This document shows, one piece after another, positions 5,607-6,325 of a stretch of 6,325 bases of DNA. A model generated the notes under the pieces. That model made no database searches. It was not told the origin of the DNA and saw only the letters and a program-made list of their open reading frames with translations. A program made the translations under genes and the position numbers. The stretch's first letter is position 1; each line of letters opens with the position of its first letter. The stretch comes from Acidimicrobiaceae bacterium (lineage in GTDB: Bacteria > Actinomycetota > Acidimicrobiia > Acidimicrobiales > RAAP-2): assembly GCA_003133075.1 (NCBI GenBank), contig PKZN01000080.1, positions 1 to 6,325 of the forward strand, in the 5' to 3' direction.

Positions 5607-5647
5607 CTATGAGCGGGAGTTAAGAATCTGTTCAGAAACCTCCCGCC

Positions 5648-5651
5648 AGGA
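5648..5651 (+). promoter_or_regulatory. Ribosome binding site of the microprotein ahead of kdpF
   Basis: AGGA lies 7 nt before the ATG at 5659. It supports translation of the small reading frame rather than its being untranslated leader. Confidence 0.5.
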
Positions 5652-5658
5652 TGGAACC

Positions 5659-5742
5659 ATGGCAGATTTCCTCTCAATACTCGGCTTCTTAGCCTTCGCT
5701 CTGGCATCGCTCGGACTCATCAAAGTACTGGACAAGGTATGA
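5659..5742 (+). CDS. 27-aa single-pass membrane microprotein preceding kdpF
   Basis: This short frame starts MADFLSILGFLAFALASLG and ends in the basic tail of IKVLDKV. Residues 4-21 are almost wholly hydrophobic and would span the membrane once, with the lysine-bearing end probably in the cytoplasm. Evidence that it is real: a Shine-Dalgarno 7 nt upstream, and a stop codon overlapping the kdpF start as ATGA (5739-5742), the classic sign of translational coupling. It also has the size and layout of a Kdp accessory peptide. It is not KdpF itself, which is the next frame. I know of no established function. Possible roles are a Kdp-associated membrane peptide, a regulator of KdpD, or a leader peptide that sets kdpF translation. 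It is short enough to be missed by standard gene callers. Confidence 0.7.
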   Translation: MADFLSILGFLAFALASLGLIKVLDKV

Positions 5743-5828
5743 GTTATTCCCAGATCATCCTGGTGATCATCTCGGTGGTCATGTTCCTCTACATCGGCTA
5801 CGCGATGTTCAAACCGGAGAAGTTCTAA
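5739..5828 (+). CDS. kdpF: KdpF, small subunit of the Kdp potassium-transporting ATPase
   Basis: A 29-aa peptide, the same length as Escherichia coli KdpF. It has one membrane helix, SQIILVIISVVMFLYIGYAMF (about 3-23), and the KdpF-type ending GYAMFKPEKF; compare the family's common YAL-x-x-PE-x-F tail. KdpF binds at the KdpA-KdpB interface in the inner membrane and stabilises the complex. Its ATG overlaps the stop of the preceding microprotein by 4 bp and its TAA directly abuts the kdpA ATG, so all three are translationally coupled. Confidence 0.88.
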   Translation: MSYSQIILVIISVVMFLYIGYAMFKPEKF

Positions 5829-6325
5829 ATGGGCTTCTTCTTCACCATCGTCGCGCTCGTCGTCACCCTCGGCCTCACGTGGCGCTACCTCGGCTCCTAC
5901 ATGGCCGCAGTGTTCGATGGTCGCGTGCACTGGCTGGGCTTCATCGAGCGACCCATCTACCGACTGCTCGGTACGAGTCCGGAACAAGAGCAGACCTGGA
6001 AGCGCTACGCCGGCGCCCTGGTCGTTTTCTCCTTCGTCTCGCTGCTCTTCACTTACGTCATCATCCGCGTCCAGGGTTCACTGCCCCTCAACCCCCAGCA
6101 CTTCGACGGGGTGGGCCCGGGGCTCAGCTTTAACACTTCGGTCTCTTTCTTGACCAACACCAACTGGCAGAACTACGGCGGGGAGACGACGATGTCGTAC
6201 TTCTCTCAGATCGGCGCCTTGACGGTTCAACAGTTCGTCTCGCCGGCCGTCGGCATCGCGGTCGCCATCGCGATGGTGCGCGGCTTCGCCCGTCGAAAGA
6301 GTCCGACGATCGGCAACTTCTGGGT
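5829..6325 (+). CDS. kdpA: KdpA, potassium-translocating subunit of the Kdp ATPase (5' part)
   Basis: The first 165 residues of a protein normally about 550-600 aa; it continues past the window. KdpA is the channel-like membrane subunit, related to Trk/Ktr transporters, that selects potassium for the P-type ATPase KdpB. The first helix spans about residues 2-18 and the second about 60-80. LPLNPQ at 85-90 precedes the first pore loop. The selectivity-filter segment SFLTNTNWQNYGGETTMSYF (106-125) matches E. coli KdpA almost residue for residue. Next come LTVQQFVS and GIAVAIAMVRGFAR, and the window ends at IGNFW. The start is the ATG abutting the kdpF stop, with GGAGA 8-12 nt upstream (5816-5820). 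The frame is intact throughout. kdpB and kdpC are expected beyond the right edge. Confidence 0.95.
   Translation, partial: MGFFFTIVALVVTLGLTWRYLGSYMAAVFDGRVHWLGFIERPIYRLLGTSPEQEQTWKRYAGALVVFSFVSLLFTYVIIRVQGSLPLNPQHFDGVGPGLSFNTSVSFLTNTNWQNYGGETTMSYFSQIGALTVQQFVSPAVGIAVAIAMVRGFARRKSPTIGNFW

Noticed and set aside
5581..5658. A c-di-AMP (ydaO-type) riboswitch ahead of the kdp operon
   Set aside because: Only about 117 bp separate the divergent starts and they are filled by direct repeats and promoter-like sequence; there is no room for that aptamer and none of its conserved segments are seen.
5543..5707. N-terminal extension of KdpD to 5707
   Set aside because: It runs across the divergent microprotein gene and the kdp control region. 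It has no KdpD sensor or Usp similarity.
5607..5987. 126-aa minus-strand frame opposite kdpF/kdpA
   Set aside because: Antisense to the microprotein, kdpF and kdpA, which have firm family matches and coupled starts; the translation is charged and repetitive.
1..6325. CRISPR array, tRNA, rRNA, transposase or integrase remnants
   Set aside because: No repeat-spacer pattern, tRNA-like cloverleaf, rRNA segment or mobile-element protein was recognised on either strand.

Overview
The window is high-G+C DNA with actinobacterial character. It has GTG starts, probable leaderless genes, a Ddn-type deazaflavin (F420)-dependent reductase and a steroid/lipid-type cytochrome P450. An actinomycete is likely. 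A deep lineage such as Acidimicrobiia is possible, but no marker gene here fixes the genus.

Left block (1-1395): two divergent genes, a peroxiredoxin-like/thioredoxin-fold protein on the minus strand and a TetR/AcrR regulator on the plus strand. The 108 bp between them hold two near-identical inverted repeats 40 bp apart. One covers the -35 box of the minus-strand promoter and the probable -35 of tetR; the other covers the probable transcription start of the peroxiredoxin gene. This looks like an autoregulated switch. The regulator has a single cysteine in a GGCP motif, so it may sense redox state or electrophiles.

Middle block (1396-3326): a Ddn-like F420-dependent reductase followed by a complete cytochrome P450, both on the plus strand. 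The P450 appears to have its own leaderless promoter in the 59 bp gap. Substrates cannot be read from the sequence.

Right block (3383-6325): a potassium-stress locus. kdpE and a short-form kdpD are on the minus strand, three bases apart. Divergent from them is the start of the Kdp potassium-pump operon: a 27-aa membrane microprotein, kdpF (29 aa, ATGA-overlapped with it) and kdpA, which runs off the window. The kdpD product lacks the N-terminal KdpD sensor and Usp domains and begins at the four-helix membrane segment. The divergent intergenic region carries a 9-bp direct repeat with 11-bp spacing, the pattern expected of an OmpR/PhoB-type regulator site and so a good KdpE operator candidate.

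The convergent junction between the P450 and kdpE (3327-3391) is packed with palindromes that may act as a bidirectional terminator. The observations most worth a second look are the unannotated microprotein ahead of kdpF, the two-operator peroxiredoxin/tetR switch, the truncated KdpD, and the recurring pattern of a -10 box followed 6-7 nt later by the start codon.
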